Shown here: positions 18,990 to 29,900 of the stretch, in pieces
How positions within the stretch are numbered: position 1 is the stretch's first letter
Layout of the letters: each line of letters starts with the position of its first letter
Source of the DNA: Amyelois transitella
Taxonomy: Eukaryota > Arthropoda > Insecta > Lepidoptera > Pyralidae
Length of the DNA: 64,000 bases
Direction: 5' to 3'
Assembly: GCF_032362555.1 (NCBI RefSeq)
Contig: NC_083519.1
Span: forward strand, 9,813,501 to 9,877,500
Notes under the pieces: generated by a model
What the model saw: the letters and a program-made list of their open reading frames with translations, nothing else
Databases searched by the model: none
Told to the model about the DNA's origin: nothing
Program-made: the position numbers and the translations under genes

Positions 18990-19036
18990 AAATATATAAG
19001 TACGGGACAAATTACACAGATTGAGTTAGCCTCAAA
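18990..19036 (-). repeat. Family B SINE, tail fragment
   Basis: taaatatataagtacgggac, aaattacacagattgagtta and gcctcaaagtaagtt. Confidence 0.7.
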
Positions 19037-19091
19037 GTAAGTTGCAACCGTATATAACGTTCTTCTCGTCAGTAAATTATACTAAGCACTG

Positions 19092-19311
19092 AGGCCGCCC
19101 GCGACTTCGTCCGCATGGAAACCCTATCAATCCCGCGGGAACTCCGGGACAAAAAGTATCTAGCCTATATGTTATTCTGGGTCTTCAGCTACCTACATAT
19201 AAAATTTCATCGTAATCGGTTCAGTAGTTTTTGCGCGAAAAAAGTTATAAACATCCATACTGTCATCCTGACATATTCACAAACTTTCGCATTTATAATA
19301 TTAGTAGGATA
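19092..19311 (+). repeat. Helitron-related element, subtype b
   Basis: gcccgcgacttcgtccgcat, then cccgcgggaactccgggaca and ctttcgcatttataatatta, ending gtaggat. Same interior as 18264-18461. Confidence 0.72.
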
Positions 19312-19411
19312 TATTATGTTTCTTTTACTGAATAATTTATGGTATGTAACTAAGATATTGTGAAGTTTTATCTAAATGTGTTTCTATTATTAGTATTACC
19401 TTACCTGTACA

Positions 19412-19508
19412 TACTTACATACATATAGTCACGTCTATATCCCTTGCTGGGTAGACAGAGCCAACAGTCTTGCAAAGAGCGTAAGACCACGTTCAGCCGT
19501 ATGGCTTT
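19412..19508 (-). repeat. Family A SINE-like element, 3' fragment
   Basis: catatagtcacgtctatatc, ttgctgggtagacagagcca and ccacgttcagccgtatggct. Confidence 0.75.
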
Positions 19509-19732
19509 ATAATATTATTGAAATGCTTTTAACGTAATTAAACTATTTAAACTAAAGAAAGCCTCATGATCTATAGAATGGCTTAAGCAATTTTCCAAAC
19601 ACAAAACTTACCAAAAATCTACCGGTACAAGGTAGCAGGTAGGTTACAAGGGTTTGTCATATTTGGTTTAACAGTAATGGCATAATAAAACATAATAAAT
19701 GTTTCATAACTGTTGGCCGCGTCATCCTTTAT

Positions 19733-19981
19733 GACGGCTTTTGTGGCGCAGCGGTAGTACGCTTGTCTGTGTCACCGGAGGTCCCGGGTTCGAATCCCGG
19801 CCAGGGCATGATGAGAAAAGAACTTTTCTGATTGGCCTGGGTCTTGGATGTTTATCTATATAAGTATTTATTATAAAATGTAGTATTGTTGAGTTAGTAT
19901 CTCGTAACACAAGTCTCGAACTTACTTCGAGGCTAACTCAATCAGTGTAATTTGTCCTGTATATATTTATTTATTTATTTA
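19733..19981 (+). repeat. Family B tRNA-derived SINE, full length
   Basis: A box tggcgcagcgg, B box gggttcgaatccc, then the shared body and a tttatttatttattt tail ending a few bases before GST exon 2. Confidence 0.9.
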
Positions 19982-19989
19982 TGATTTAC

Positions 19990-20048
19990 CTGTCGGCCAG
20001 GGTGAATTCCCCCTCGTCCAGGATCGGGATAGTGCGCATCGGGTTTTT
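19990..20048 (-). CDS. GST exon 2
   Basis: Acceptor aactttacag on the minus strand. 59 bp encoding KNPMRTIPILDEGEFTLAD plus two bases of Ser. Holds the cis-Pro (TIPIL) of the thioredoxin fold. Donor GTAAAT. Confidence 0.8.
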
Positions 20049-20230
20049 CTGTAAAGTTATTTGTCCCGGAATAAATCACAGTAAGAAGGATTAGCCGGGA
20101 TTTATGGCGGGAGTCGGGCGCCATGTTGCCGTTTAGGTGGGAAGGTACCTACGTTTATTACGTATGCTAAATGGCAATATTTGTTGATGATTTTTTATTT
20201 AGCCTTAATTTTTTACATTTTTATTTTAAA

Positions 20231-20626
20231 CTAGCTGTGCTCGTGACTTTATCCGCGTGGAATAGTTATTTTGGGCATCATTTAAGCCCTCAAGGATGAA
20301 TAATTATTCCCGTTTTTTTCACATTTTGCATTATTTCTTCGTTCCTTATATTATAAATCTGAAGAGTTTGTTTGTTTGAACGCGCTAATCTTATGAACAA
20401 CTTGTTCGAATTGAAAAAATCAATGAAAAAACGAAAAAGAAATTTTGTGTTGAATAGACCATTTATCGAGGAAGGCTTTAGGCTACATAACATCACGCTG
20501 CAACTATTAGTAGCGAAGAAATAATGGAAAATGTGGAAAAAAAAACGGGGAAAATTACCACCTTTGAGGGCTTCAATGATGCCCAAAATAACTATTCCAC
20601 GCGGACGGAGTAGCGGGCACAGCTAG
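20231..20626. mobile_element. Inverted pair of Helitron-like elements with CTAG at both ends
   Basis: 20231-20345 is a forward CTAG-end half (ctagctgtgctcgtgacttt to catttcttcgttcc). 20347-20626 is a nearly complete reverse copy ending cacagctag. The result is a ~396 bp unit bounded by the Helitron 3' terminus on both sides. Confidence 0.78.
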
Positions 20627-20711
20627 TTTTAAATAAATAAATTAGATTGAGAATTTCCCGCTTATATTTCAAGGCCTACATCGTTGATTAGGTAAACTTG
20701 TCAATTCTTAT

Positions 20712-20845
20712 GAACGTTCCGATTTGAGCAAAATATGGAGCACTGGATTCAGGTCCCGCTGTTCCACTTGTACCCCCAGGAGATCTACCACCATCATCAC
20801 TGTCCTAGCTGGGGGGCTGGCGTCAGCTTTGTAAAGTATTGACAT
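20712..20845 (-). pseudogene. GST exon 1 with a lost 3' end
   Basis: The start ATG is at 20845-20843. The frame is good through MSILYKADASPPARTVMMVV, DLLGVQ and VEQRDLNP, then reads VLHILLKSERS and TAA. The bases after the stop are GAATTG rather than a GT donor. Confidence 0.7.
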
Positions 20846-21035
20846 GGTAAAACAGGCTGGAAGGAATTATTGTAGTCACATATGTAATCTAATTTTTTTA
20901 ATGAATGTATTTAAAGCTATTTTTAAGTCTGTTTTACGACGTAGACAGTGCCAATATTTACAAAAATCTAATCGAAGGCCACGTCTAGAATTAAATTTAC
21001 AAAAACACATCATACATACATAGGTACCTACTACC

Positions 21036-21315
21036 TACCTCTTTGGCGCAGTGGTAGTACGCTTGTCTGTTATATCGGAGGTCTTAGGTTCGAATCCCGG
21101 CCAGGGCATGATAAGAAAAGAATATTTTCTGATTGGCCTGGGTCTTGGATGTTTATCTATCTATAAGTATTTATTATAAAATATAGTATCGTTGTGTTAT
21201 TAAGTACCTATCTTGTAACACAAGTCTCGAACTTGCTTCGAGGCTTACGCAATCAATATAGGTAGATATCTCTATTTAGTTTGTGGTTATTTGTCCCGTT
21301 TATATTTATATTTAC
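21036..21315 (+). repeat. Family B tRNA-derived SINE, diverged
   Basis: ctttggcgcagtggtagtac, taggttcgaatcccggccag, then body and tail with several short insertions (21160-21300). Confidence 0.85.
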
Positions 21316-22165
21316 CTACCTATTTTAACTGACTGACCAATGAAAGAAATTCACGAAAACAAAACGAGGGAAATATAATTTTCACCGTCCAAATTAATCT
21401 TTATCACGGGTAAGCGTGATCATTAATCATCTTATTCATAACCATATAAAAAAGACAAAAACCTGCTCAGTGTTATTTTACGGTTTTTCTAATATATATT
21501 AATTTAAAGAAGGTTTCTATTTAGAAACAGACTAATAAAACTTTGAGTTGAGACCAAGAGTAATGAACTTTACTATAATAACAGTTCTACTTCTACCTAA
21601 TAAGAACTTAATATAACGGAAGAACAATAATCTCTGGAAAGGTCAATGAAATTTTACTACTTTACTGTCTCGTAGGTACTTCCTACATACCTATATTTTA
21701 TCTGTCTTAAAATTGGTAAACATAATTATAACCTATAAAATGTATTAAATTTTATTCATGTTAGTACCTACCTTCTACTTATTTTGCCTATAATGCCTCT
21801 TTAATTTAAATTATTTTGGTACAATTATGAACTTTAATTATTACAATAAATTGAGTTTGATACTTACATTGTCTTTTAGTTTTAAAGCGATGTATTGTTT
21901 AGGTTTACTTTCTCTGTTTTCCATATATAGTAGGTACTTATATTCCTAACTTCATTATACACTTCTACAAAAACACACCTAACTTCACTTCTGTTTATAT
22001 CATTCTTGGCTTGGTTGTTTGCTCAAAGTATTTTTGTTTTCACGCTTATCTATACTAAGGGAGGTATCCTCTTAGCCCTATTAAATCATTATGAGTGGGC
22101 TAAAATACTAACCCAAAATCCTGTTTAAATATGCCTAAATTTCTTGGTGCCTTGGTGGGTTAAGA
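21316..22165. other. AT-rich intergenic stretch, nothing recognised
   Basis: No coding exon, repeat copy or RNA gene seen in about 850 bp on either strand. Confidence 0.5.
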
Positions 22166-22166
22166 T

Positions 22167-22502
22167 AAAGTGACCATACGTCCCGCTTTCGGCGGGATTG
22201 TCCCGCTTTCAGGCTGCCTGTCCCGCTGTCCCCAGCGAGAGCAAAAATGTCCCGCTTTTGCAAACAAACTAAATTTTTATACTTATTTTATATCAACATT
22301 GCACTCAAATCTCGCTGATGAGAACAGTCAGTCAAAAATACTAAATGTACCTACCGACAAAATATTTTTACTGTTTTATTATATGTATAGATAATTATTC
22401 ATAATTAACTTATATATTAAGTATATAGTATATTTTTTAATTTACTTATGTACAAAATTCTGAAAGCGTCCCGTTCTGACGCAAAAAAAAACATGGTCAC
22501 GT
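22167..22502. repeat. Possible DNA-transposon remnant with GTGACCAT ends
   Basis: Starts gtgaccatacgtcccgcttt with five TCCCGC motifs, and ends gcgtcccgttctgacg, then acatggtcac. The inverted GTGACCAT ends about 335 bp apart suggest a small TIR element. No convincing target duplication. Confidence 0.4.
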
Positions 22503-22559
22503 AAGTTAAGACCATGCGCCTGACAAATGTATCGCTGCAATTTGCTACATATTTTTTGT

Positions 22560-22817
22560 GCCGTGTGGTTCCCGGCACCAACATAAAAAATAAAAGGACC
22601 ACTCCATCTCTTTCTCATAGATGTAGTAAAAGGCGACTAAGGGATATGCTTATAAACTTGGGATTCTTTTGGATTAGGCGATGGGCTAGCATCCTGTCAC
22701 TATTTGAATCTCAATTCTATCATTAAGCCAAACAGCTGAACGTGGCCTATCAGTCTTTTCAAGACTGTTCGCTCTGTCTACCCCGCAAGGGATATAGACG
22801 TGATTATATGTATGTAT
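22560..22817 (+). repeat. Family A SINE-like element, full length
   Basis: gccgtgtggttcccggcacc to gacgtgattatatgtatgta. Confidence 0.88.
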
Positions 22818-23127
22818 ACACGGGTAGAATAATGTCTCAAATAACACACAGGGTAGTCCGAAATGCCCCCGGGAACGTCATCATTATTCAATAACTGTTC
22901 CTGTCAAAATTTATGGATGTTTGTTTCCAACTGTAAGTATTAGGGAAAATAGTTACAATTTAGCAAAGACGAGAAGGGATTAGGTACTGCCATCGATCAC
23001 CCTTGGAATCCTACTGACAAAGACACATTACGCCTTTGTGATTGTATCCTGAGGGAGAGGTATAACTACGTCATCTGTTCTATTTATATTTTTTTATTAG
23101 CTTGTTGATGATTAGAAGGTAGGTACA
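22818..23127. other. Intergenic stretch, nothing recognised
   Basis: Contains no repeat copy or exon that I can identify. Confidence 0.4.
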
Positions 23128-23292
23128 TACATACATATATTCACGTCTATAGCACTTGCGGGTTAGACAGAGCGTTAAATGTCACGTTTTGTCGTCACAA
23201 ATTTTGAAAATTACGTTCAAATAGATGGTCTAATGATTTAATTGAGATTAAGAGACAGTGTCAGGTAGCAAGCCAATTCCTTCAAAGCTATC
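23128..23292 (-). repeat. Family A SINE-like element, degenerate
   Basis: catacatatattcacgtcta, gcgggttagacagagcg and acagtgtcaggtagcaag. Confidence 0.65.
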
Positions 23293-23302
23293 TATCTACT
23301 AA

Positions 23303-23566
23303 TACATACATACATACATATGGTCACGTCTATATTCCTTGCGGGGTAGACAGAGCCAACAGTCTTGAAAAGATTGATAGGCCACGTTCAGCTGTTTGGC
23401 TTAATGATAGAATTGAGATTCAAATAGTGACAGGTTGCTAGCCCATCACCTAAAATAAGAATCCCAAGTCTATAAGGATGTCCCTTAGTCGCCTTTTACG
23501 ACATCCGTAGGAAAGAGATGGAGTGGCTCTATTCTTTTTCTATTGGTGCCGGGAACCACACGGCAC
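23303..23566 (-). repeat. Family A SINE-like element, full length
   Basis: Begins with four CATA tail units and ends gccgggaaccacacggcac. Confidence 0.9.
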
Positions 23567-23959
23567 CCGTGTATTAAATCATCATAATGTTATCTCGGGC
23601 GAATGACCAAATAAAAAAAATCTTTATTGCTGCGAAGAAAAAATCAAATTAATGACATATTTTTTCACGTTACGTGCATAGAATACTTAATTTTGCTCTG
23701 TGTTTCAATAAAAAAATAAAATGATGTAACCCAGTTATCATATAAACATTATTATGATGTAATTTTATGTAAGTTTGTATGTTTGCTGGCTAGGCGATAA
23801 CCTTGTGATTATGTTTATTTTTAAATAAAGCGCTTTAAGACTTCAACTTATCCCGATACTGATAAAAAGTGTTTAATATATTTTTAATTGCGCTATAAAA
23901 ATGCAAAAGGTAACAGAAAGTTCAAAGACACTGGGTATTATGGAATAACGCGGTTTTTT
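23567..23959. other. AT-rich intergenic stretch, nothing recognised
   Basis: No exon, repeat or RNA gene seen. Confidence 0.4.
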
Positions 23960-24212
23960 CCTGTCTACAAATACATCTATACCCCTTGTGGTGTAGACAG
24001 AGCCATCAGTTTCGAAAAGACCAATAGGCCACGGTCAGCTGTTTGGCTTAATGATAGAATTGACGTTCAAATTGTGACAGGTTGCTAGCCCATAGCCTAA
24101 AACAAGATTACCGAGTTCATAAGCCTTTCTCTTTTTTCGCCTTTTTACGACATCCATGGAAAAGAGAAGGCGTGCTCCTATTCTTTTTTTAATTGGTGCC
24201 ACCCGGCACAAT
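23960..24212 (-). repeat. Family A SINE-like element, degenerate full length
   Basis: acatctataccccttgtgg, gtagacagagccatcag, gacaggttgctagcccatag, and a partly lost head (ggtgccacccggcac). Confidence 0.75.
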
Positions 24213-24227
24213 TCTAAATTTGGCGTG

Positions 24228-24300
24228 TAGTAAAGATGAAAAGAATTCCCGCGGGAACGGAAGTTGACCGGAGTCATCGTTTTACGCGGGCGCAGCCGGC
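24228..24300 (-). repeat. Helitron-related fragment, subtype b
   Basis: aattcccgcgggaacggaag and acgcgggcgcagccggcg recall the GC-rich end of the elements at 18264 and 19092. Confidence 0.45.
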
Positions 24301-24809
24301 GGTGTACTCTAGTGATATATTAAATGCTGTTAAAATAAAAACTTCTTTGTAATTGAAAAAAAAAAATTAAGTGATGTCATCTAAATAATTTTGTCAGTTA
24401 AATTCTATCAAAAGACCCGTCCAGCTTTCTTTCTACATTTTATTGTATTTTAGGTAGGTACTTATTTAATAACACAAAACAATACAACTTTAATTCTCCA
24501 ACGATGTTTTTCTAAATAAAACACTCCAAAAATCATACGACTAAGGTCTCATTCTTAGAATGTGCCCCCTTTTTCGGAAGCATCTGTTACTATACATTTT
24601 GGTTTTCTTAGAAATTAGGGTGTTAAATTTGGGGACGATTAAATAGTAGAGATTGCAGAAATCGGCTATATATTTAAAGGAGAGAACACAAAAACAACAT
24701 TTTGTAAAAAAATATAACGAACTTTTATCAAATAAAACAGTAAAAAATATATAATTAATCGCACAAGTTGAAATGCAAGACGATATTTTTTAAGATGGCA
24801 CCCATAAAA
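24301..24809 (-). other. 3' flank of the PRPS gene
   Basis: AT-rich. A minus-strand AATAAA (plus TTTATT) near 24439-24444 could be the poly(A) signal, which would give a 3' UTR of about 370 nt. Nothing else recognised. Confidence 0.45.
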
Positions 24810-25835
24810 TTAATATGGCACATTATTGAACAAATAAGAAACGGATTCTGCGTAATGCGTACGTCTTATTGCCTCCGCCAGCATCACAGATATATCAATT
24901 GTTTGCAATTTAGGACACAATTTCATGTGCTTCTCCTGAGGTATCGTATTTGTCACCACAATCCCTTCCAAACACGAAGCGTTTATCTTCTCAATAGCGT
25001 TCCCAGCGAACACTCCATGAGTTAGTATAGCGTAGATTTTACTAGCACCAGCCTCTCGAAGCTTCTCAGCACCTTTCACTATTGTGTCACAGGTATCAGC
25101 CAAGTCATCAACCATGATCGCCGTACGGTTCCTAACATCTCCAACGAGAACTGTGGAGTCCCCTTCGTTAGCCCTTTGTCTCTCTTTGTGGATAATTGCA
25201 AAATCAATGTCAAGTCTATCAGCGATTCCTGTCATTCTTTTCACACCGCCAGCGTCTGGTGAAACCATGACACTGCTCCTCCATTCAGGTATGTTTTCTT
25301 TGATCCATTTCGTGATGGCTGGTTCGGCGTATAAATTATCAACAGGAATGTTGAAGAAACCTTGAATTTGCGATGAGTGCAGATCTATAGTGATGACATG
25401 ATCAGCACCTGCTACCGACGTTAAATTTGCGAGCAGTTTAGCCGTGATTGGAGCTCGGCTTTTATCTTTTTTGTCTTGCCTGGAGTAGGGGAAACATGGG
25501 ATGACTGCTGTCACTCTTGACGCTGATGCAATTTTGCAAGCGTTGATCATAATGAATAACTCCATTAGATTGTCATTTATTTCTCCACAGCCGCTTTGGA
25601 CGATGTAGACGTCTTCACCTCTGACAGATTCGCCTATTTCGACGTTAGTCTCTTTGTTGCTGAACTTCTTGGTGATGGCTTTGCCGAGGTGAAGGTTGAG
25701 TCTGGATGCGATTTTTTGTGCGATATCGGGATGGGAGCTCCCGGTGAAGACTTTGATGTTCGGCATTCTCGGGCTCGGGTGATTGAAGCTCTTCTTGCGG
25801 TTTTCTTGTCCCTCTCCGTTTTCCTCGGTCTTCAT
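24810..25835 (-). CDS. Prps: Ribose-phosphate pyrophosphokinase (PRPP synthetase), intronless copy
   Basis: 341 aa in one exon. Two possible starts: M1 at 25835, giving a 23-residue Lys/Glu/Asn-rich extension, or M24 ([14 protein letters not shown], 25766), the usual family start. The enzyme makes PRPP from ribose 5-phosphate and ATP for nucleotide synthesis in the cytosol. Visible motifs from M24: [15 protein letters not shown], the flexible ATP loop [26 protein letters not shown] (catalytic-site His), SPDAGG, HKER with the catalytic Lys and Arg, and the C-terminal [16 protein letters not shown]. The PRPP-binding loop reads [10 protein letters not shown] where PRPS enzymes have TCGT. The normally invariant Gly (227 in MPNIK numbering) is Asp, from codon GAC at 25088-25086. 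Inactive PRPS-associated proteins also carry Asp there. Animal PRPS genes usually have introns, so this may be an expressed retrocopy. Length and frame are otherwise intact. Confidence 0.92.
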   Translation of the reverse strand: MKTEENGEGQENRKKSFNHPSPRMPNIKVFTGSSHPDIAQKIASRLNLHLGKAITKKFSNKETNVEIGESVRGEDVYIVQSGCGEINDNLMELFIMINACKIASASRVTAVIPCFPYSRQDKKDKSRAPITAKLLANLTSVAGADHVITIDLHSSQIQGFFNIPVDNLYAEPAITKWIKENIPEWRSSVMVSPDAGGVKRMTGIADRLDIDFAIIHKERQRANEGDSTVLVGDVRNRTAIMVDDLADTCDTIVKGAEKLREAGASKIYAILTHGVFAGNAIEKINASCLEGIVVTNTIPQEKHMKLCPKLQTIDISVMLAEAIRRTHYAESVSYLFNNVPY

Positions 25836-25851
25836 CAGGTTGTGGTGTGTT

Positions 25852-25962
25852 TTAGTCAGCTGTCGGCAGCTGAGTGGTTGTTGTTTGTTCTGATTTATCT
25901 CGGTTCAAGACGGGGTCAGGTTGGCCGCCGTAATCAGTGTCCCCCGCGACAATAACGCTCAT
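25852..25962 (-). other. Upstream ORF in the PRPS leader
   Basis: A 36-codon ORF beginning MSVIVAGDTDYGGQPDP stops at 25852, 16 bases before the main ATG and in another frame. If it is in the mRNA it could reduce or gate translation of PRPS. It is also possible that this is an alternative N-terminal exon lacking a splice. Confidence 0.4.
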
Positions 25963-26529
25963 TGTCCTATCATTCGAATAAATATTTGTTAGGAAATTTA
26001 TATTTAGTGTTTGCTTATTTGAGTGAAATAAAATTATTCCTAACGCTATCAATTATCTATATTTTTCCTATTAAGGAATGATTGAGTTGCCATGTCGGAC
26101 GATGTTCCTTACCTTTATATCAAAGATTCTAATCAATAGTTCAAGTACTGCTTACGCCATTTCACTCAAACTGTCAGCAGTTCCATAAGTTAACTATATA
26201 AATTCTTATAATTTATTGCACAAAGAGTAGGTGTAATAGGATACATACATGTAATCACGTCTTCAAACTTGCCTTACTAAGCCAATAATTTCGAAAAAAC
26301 TGGAAGGCCACATCCTTGGCTGTATGGGTTAGTATTGAGTTTTTTTAGTATATTCGGCATTCAGATTAGTAGACACAAATGAAGAAGGAATGTTTTGTAT
26401 TTGTTTAAAAATTTATTATGTAAATATATCAACATCAATTCTTATAAAAAAAAAAATCATTCTTGGTAAAACTAATTTGTATAAATTAAGAAATAAATTA
26501 TCAGTTTTATTTCAAATATGTATATTATT
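25963..26529 (-). other. Gap between the PRPS leader and the GH31 stop
   Basis: AT-rich. Contains a degenerate reverse family A 3' fragment (26245-26330). TTTATT at 26506-26511 gives a minus-strand AATAAA about 20 bases after the GH31 stop, its likely poly(A) signal. Confidence 0.55.
26245..26330 (-). repeat. Family A SINE-like element, degenerate 3' fragment
   Basis: catacatgtaatcacgtctt and aaggccacatccttggctgt, weak match. Confidence 0.5.
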
Positions 26530-26916
26530 TTAAGTATAAACAAACGTAATCTCCGGCTGCGTTTGTAAATTACACAAAATAATTACAGACGAAATCAGTC
26601 TGTAATTATCGTAATTATTCCTTTCGGAGGGTAGTCCGAAAATCTTTAGTTCCGTTACGAAACGGTTGGACACCGCTGTCAAACCACACAATGGATCGAA
26701 ATCATCGCCAAGAGATGTCGCTAGTAGTCTTTCTTCGTTAGCTTCGAAGGATATAGTCAGGTTTTCTGTTATATACAATTTTCCTGATGCCTGATATGAG
26801 TCTATTGATGTAGTGATGTTTTCGTGATCTGTTTCATTGAGGATTTGGTGGTCGAGTGCAATCGTCAGTGATATGAAGGCTTGTTGCCGAGTCAATTCCG
26901 CTGTCACACTTGGATT
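26530..26916 (-). CDS. GH31 exon 6 (terminal)
   Basis: Acceptor cattttcag on the minus strand. 128 codons and stop, from NPSVTAELTRQQAFISLTIA to QTQPEITFVYT: the C-terminal beta-sandwich. Phase 0. Confidence 0.85.
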   Translation of the reverse strand, partial: NPSVTAELTRQQAFISLTIALDHQILNETDHENITTSIDSYQASGKLYITENLTISFEANEERLLATSLGDDFDPLCGLTAVSNRFVTELKIFGLPSERNNYDNYRLISSVIILCNLQTQPEITFVYT

Positions 26917-29900
26917 CTGAAAATGATTATTTTTATTAATATTTGGTCAATCTTTAAAATTTTAGTTCCCAGCGTCTTACGAAAGACATCTTGGAAATGT
27001 TAATTAACCTATCATTCCCAAAAAAAAAAACATACTTAGATTACAACCACTACCTACACTCTCTTCTAGTAAATTAGCTTAGTTATTAGGAAATTAAGTT
27101 CAACTATTATAAGAATTCTAAATATAGAACCGTACTGAAAATAGATGGTCTAAAAATAATTAATTTTAGGTAAAGATAATAAAGCACTTAATTAAACAGT
27201 ATGTTTGAAGAAACTTATAATGAATTCTTATAATATTTTTGTAGTATTTTCCGCTTCCGTCCTCCCTGGGTAAGTGCCCCGAGTCCGTCTATGGTCATCC
27301 AAAATCCTGGAATTACTTCCGTCTGACATCTGGGACCCTTTTAATAGGGAAACCTTACTTTGCTTATACTTAAATCATAGATATTGCACTAGATGAGTGT
27401 GCTCATTCCCTTATCACCTTTACGAATATCATCACCGCCGTAGCATTTACCCCGTTTGCGTCCTTCCTGTTGAGAATCCGTAGGCTTAGTCACCTTCTAC
27501 GATACCGACAAGAAAGAGATGGAGTGGTCCTGTTTCAAAATTGTCTCCCAGGTGAACTAAACAAGTCACGGCACCAAATTTTAAGTAGGTACTTAATAAT
27601 CATTACAAATTGCACACTTACTTTTTGCATTACAATTATCGAACCAGCTCTGATGAAAGTCAAAATATCCCGTGTCGTGTCGGTCATGGTGACCGCTTCA
27701 CCTTCTTCTCCGACCAGCTGTGACCCGCCCCAGAGTTCGAACCAGGTCCCTGGTGGAACTCTTACGTGCACGTGACCTTGATTCGGCAGCAAATTTGGAA
27801 CCATCAGTAAATCTTCACCCACACTGTACTGACTTGTAAGAATCGCTAGTCGCTCCGATTTGGGGAATTGGTAAAACATTGGCCTTAATAACGGACCTTC
27901 TTGGAGTACCGTGAAGAAATACGGCATCAAAGTCAGTCTGTTTCTCAAAGAATTTATAGCTACTGTCCTCTCGATCCCCTCGAAAGATAACGGGTGTCTT
28001 TCCACGCCTTTCGAGTGAATTTTGATCATAGGCATGAAAGTTGAGGCTAAATACCATTTTAAGCAGAGCTCCCTTTGCGTTGTACTATTATAGTTGAAAG
28101 TGTCTCCGCAAATTGGCGATGACCAAAGCCAATGGCCTGATATTCCTCCCAACGCGGCTTGAATCAGTTCTTTATTCAAATTCGACCAAGAGGTCTCGAC
28201 GTTTTGTCTATGGATCATGACGTCGCCGTTCTGCCATTGGCTGGCGGTCCAAGTGGGGATGCCGTCTGAAGCTAACTTCACGGCGTCTACGAAGTGATTG
28301 GAGAATGCGTTGTGTTCGTGGAAGTACATGGTACCGTCGGGCAGAGAAGTGTTCCAGAGTAGCGTTTTGTCGAATGCTGTTTCGAAGTGCTGGAATAAGT
28401 AATTATAATTTTAAGTCATTATCATTTTCTACTCATCTTAGCTTGTTCCTGGAGGGGTAGGCAGAGACCACATGTTTGCACTTGCTACACCGGTTTCCCA
28501 GTTGCACCCTCTGTAAGTATTAGCTCTGAGAGCTTAGTGGAGGAGGATGCAACAGGGTGCAACTGGGAACACGCAAAGACAAAAGAGAGAAAGAGATTTA
28601 TGTACCTACCTATGTATTCTGAGGTGTAGACAAAGCTTTATATAGTTAGACAGAGGAAAAATAAGTATAATTAAAAAAATATATGATTTTCTTAAATGAC
28701 CTCTGTAGCGCAGTGGTTACATTCTCACACCAGAACCACAAGTAGCGAGTTCGATTCTTGTTCAAATCCAAATACAAAATATTTTTACTTTAGCATCCAG
28801 TCCGAACGCTTATAACGAAAAGTCCCTTGAAAATTGCTGAAGATTATATCTTACATGTCCTTCACTCCCAAAAGTAAACCCCGAATCGAATTGTATTTTT
28901 TACGGGTTTTTGATACGAATCCTTTACGGGAAGACAGAGCTAATAATTTTATAGATTCGAAGGCCACGTTCTTGATAATTTTATACATACATACATATGG
29001 TCACGTTTATAGCCCTTGCGGGGTTGACAGTGCCAACAGTCTTGAAAAAACTAAATGGCACGTTCTGCTATTTGGCTTAATGATAGAATTGAGATTCAAA
29101 TAGTGCCCATCGCCTAAAAAGGAATCCCAAGTTTGTAAGCCTATCCCTTAGTCGCCTTTTACGACATCCACGGGAAAGAGATGGAGTGGTCCTATTCATT
29201 TTTTGTATTGGTGCCGGGAGCCACACGGCATTTATATAATTTTATAGTTTGCTAAGGATCCCAACCAAGTTAATATGAACAGATTATCGCAAGTAAATTT
29301 CCAATAAGTACCTAATTGACTTTAAAAATCTAGGAGGGAAGAGAAGAATATGTTCTTCGCTACTAGACTAGCATAAAATCAGATTGATTAATTTTAAAAA
29401 TATGTAATATTATTTTAACTACAAAAAATAAAACAAGTTCAAAACTAAAACATGAAACTGAAATATTTTGAGTTCTATATTAAATCTAACCCTGAGTGTT
29501 AACTAAATGAAAGAAAAATATCCGGGTTATTTTCTACATACAATTTTTTTTTGTTCCCAGTACAAGGTTTTTGTAAAATACAATACAGTTAGATGAGCAA
29601 CTTTTATTGTTCCAAATTATTTGTAACATTGACGATTTTTTATATAGGTATTTATTCTATTCAGTAAAGTGTATCTTGATTCTGGGAACCACTTATATTT
29701 TTCCTTATCCACTTATCTTTTTTTTTGCCTTAGTCGTCTAAGATACTGTTGATAAGCGGTTTGCAGAGCAGTCAATATTGTAAACATTCAGGTAGAGCAC
29801 CGATTATTCCACTATTTCTTTGAATTTTATCTGTCTTAATTTTATTCGTGTTACATACATATAATCACTTCCAAATCCCTTGCGAGGTGGACAGAGCCAA

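Larger units (their letters stand above)
16194..20845 (-). pseudogene. Epsilon-class glutathione S-transferase, exon 1 broken (probable pseudogene)
   Basis: Five exons on the minus strand: 20845 down to about 20712, then 20048-19990, 18648-18507, 16974-16781 and 16338-16194. Exon 1 starts MSILYKADASPPARTVMMVV, the thioredoxin-fold N-terminus typical of lepidopteran epsilon GSTs with the catalytic Ser region (ASPP). Later exons give NPMRTIPILDEGEF (glutathione-binding loop), HAIALYLITKYGKPEHSYLY, a C-terminal helical domain (MTVADLSVLTTVSSL), and FPKLTKWLNTM to the stop. Exons 2-5 keep phase and GT-AG sites. Exon 1, however, runs from DLNP into unrelated codons and a TAA at about 20712, with no GT donor there, and the residues expected before NPMRT are gone. 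Exon 3 also looks two residues short (HQIMFIGVLF). Epsilon GSTs conjugate glutathione to xenobiotics in the cytosol. Either this copy is dead or an unseen exon replaces the damaged end. Confidence 0.72.

Noticed and set aside
22514..22726. Many 60-100 codon ORFs reading [16 protein letters not shown] or [14 protein letters not shown]
   Set aside because: These peptides recur at every family A copy in several frames. They are translations of a noncoding repeat.
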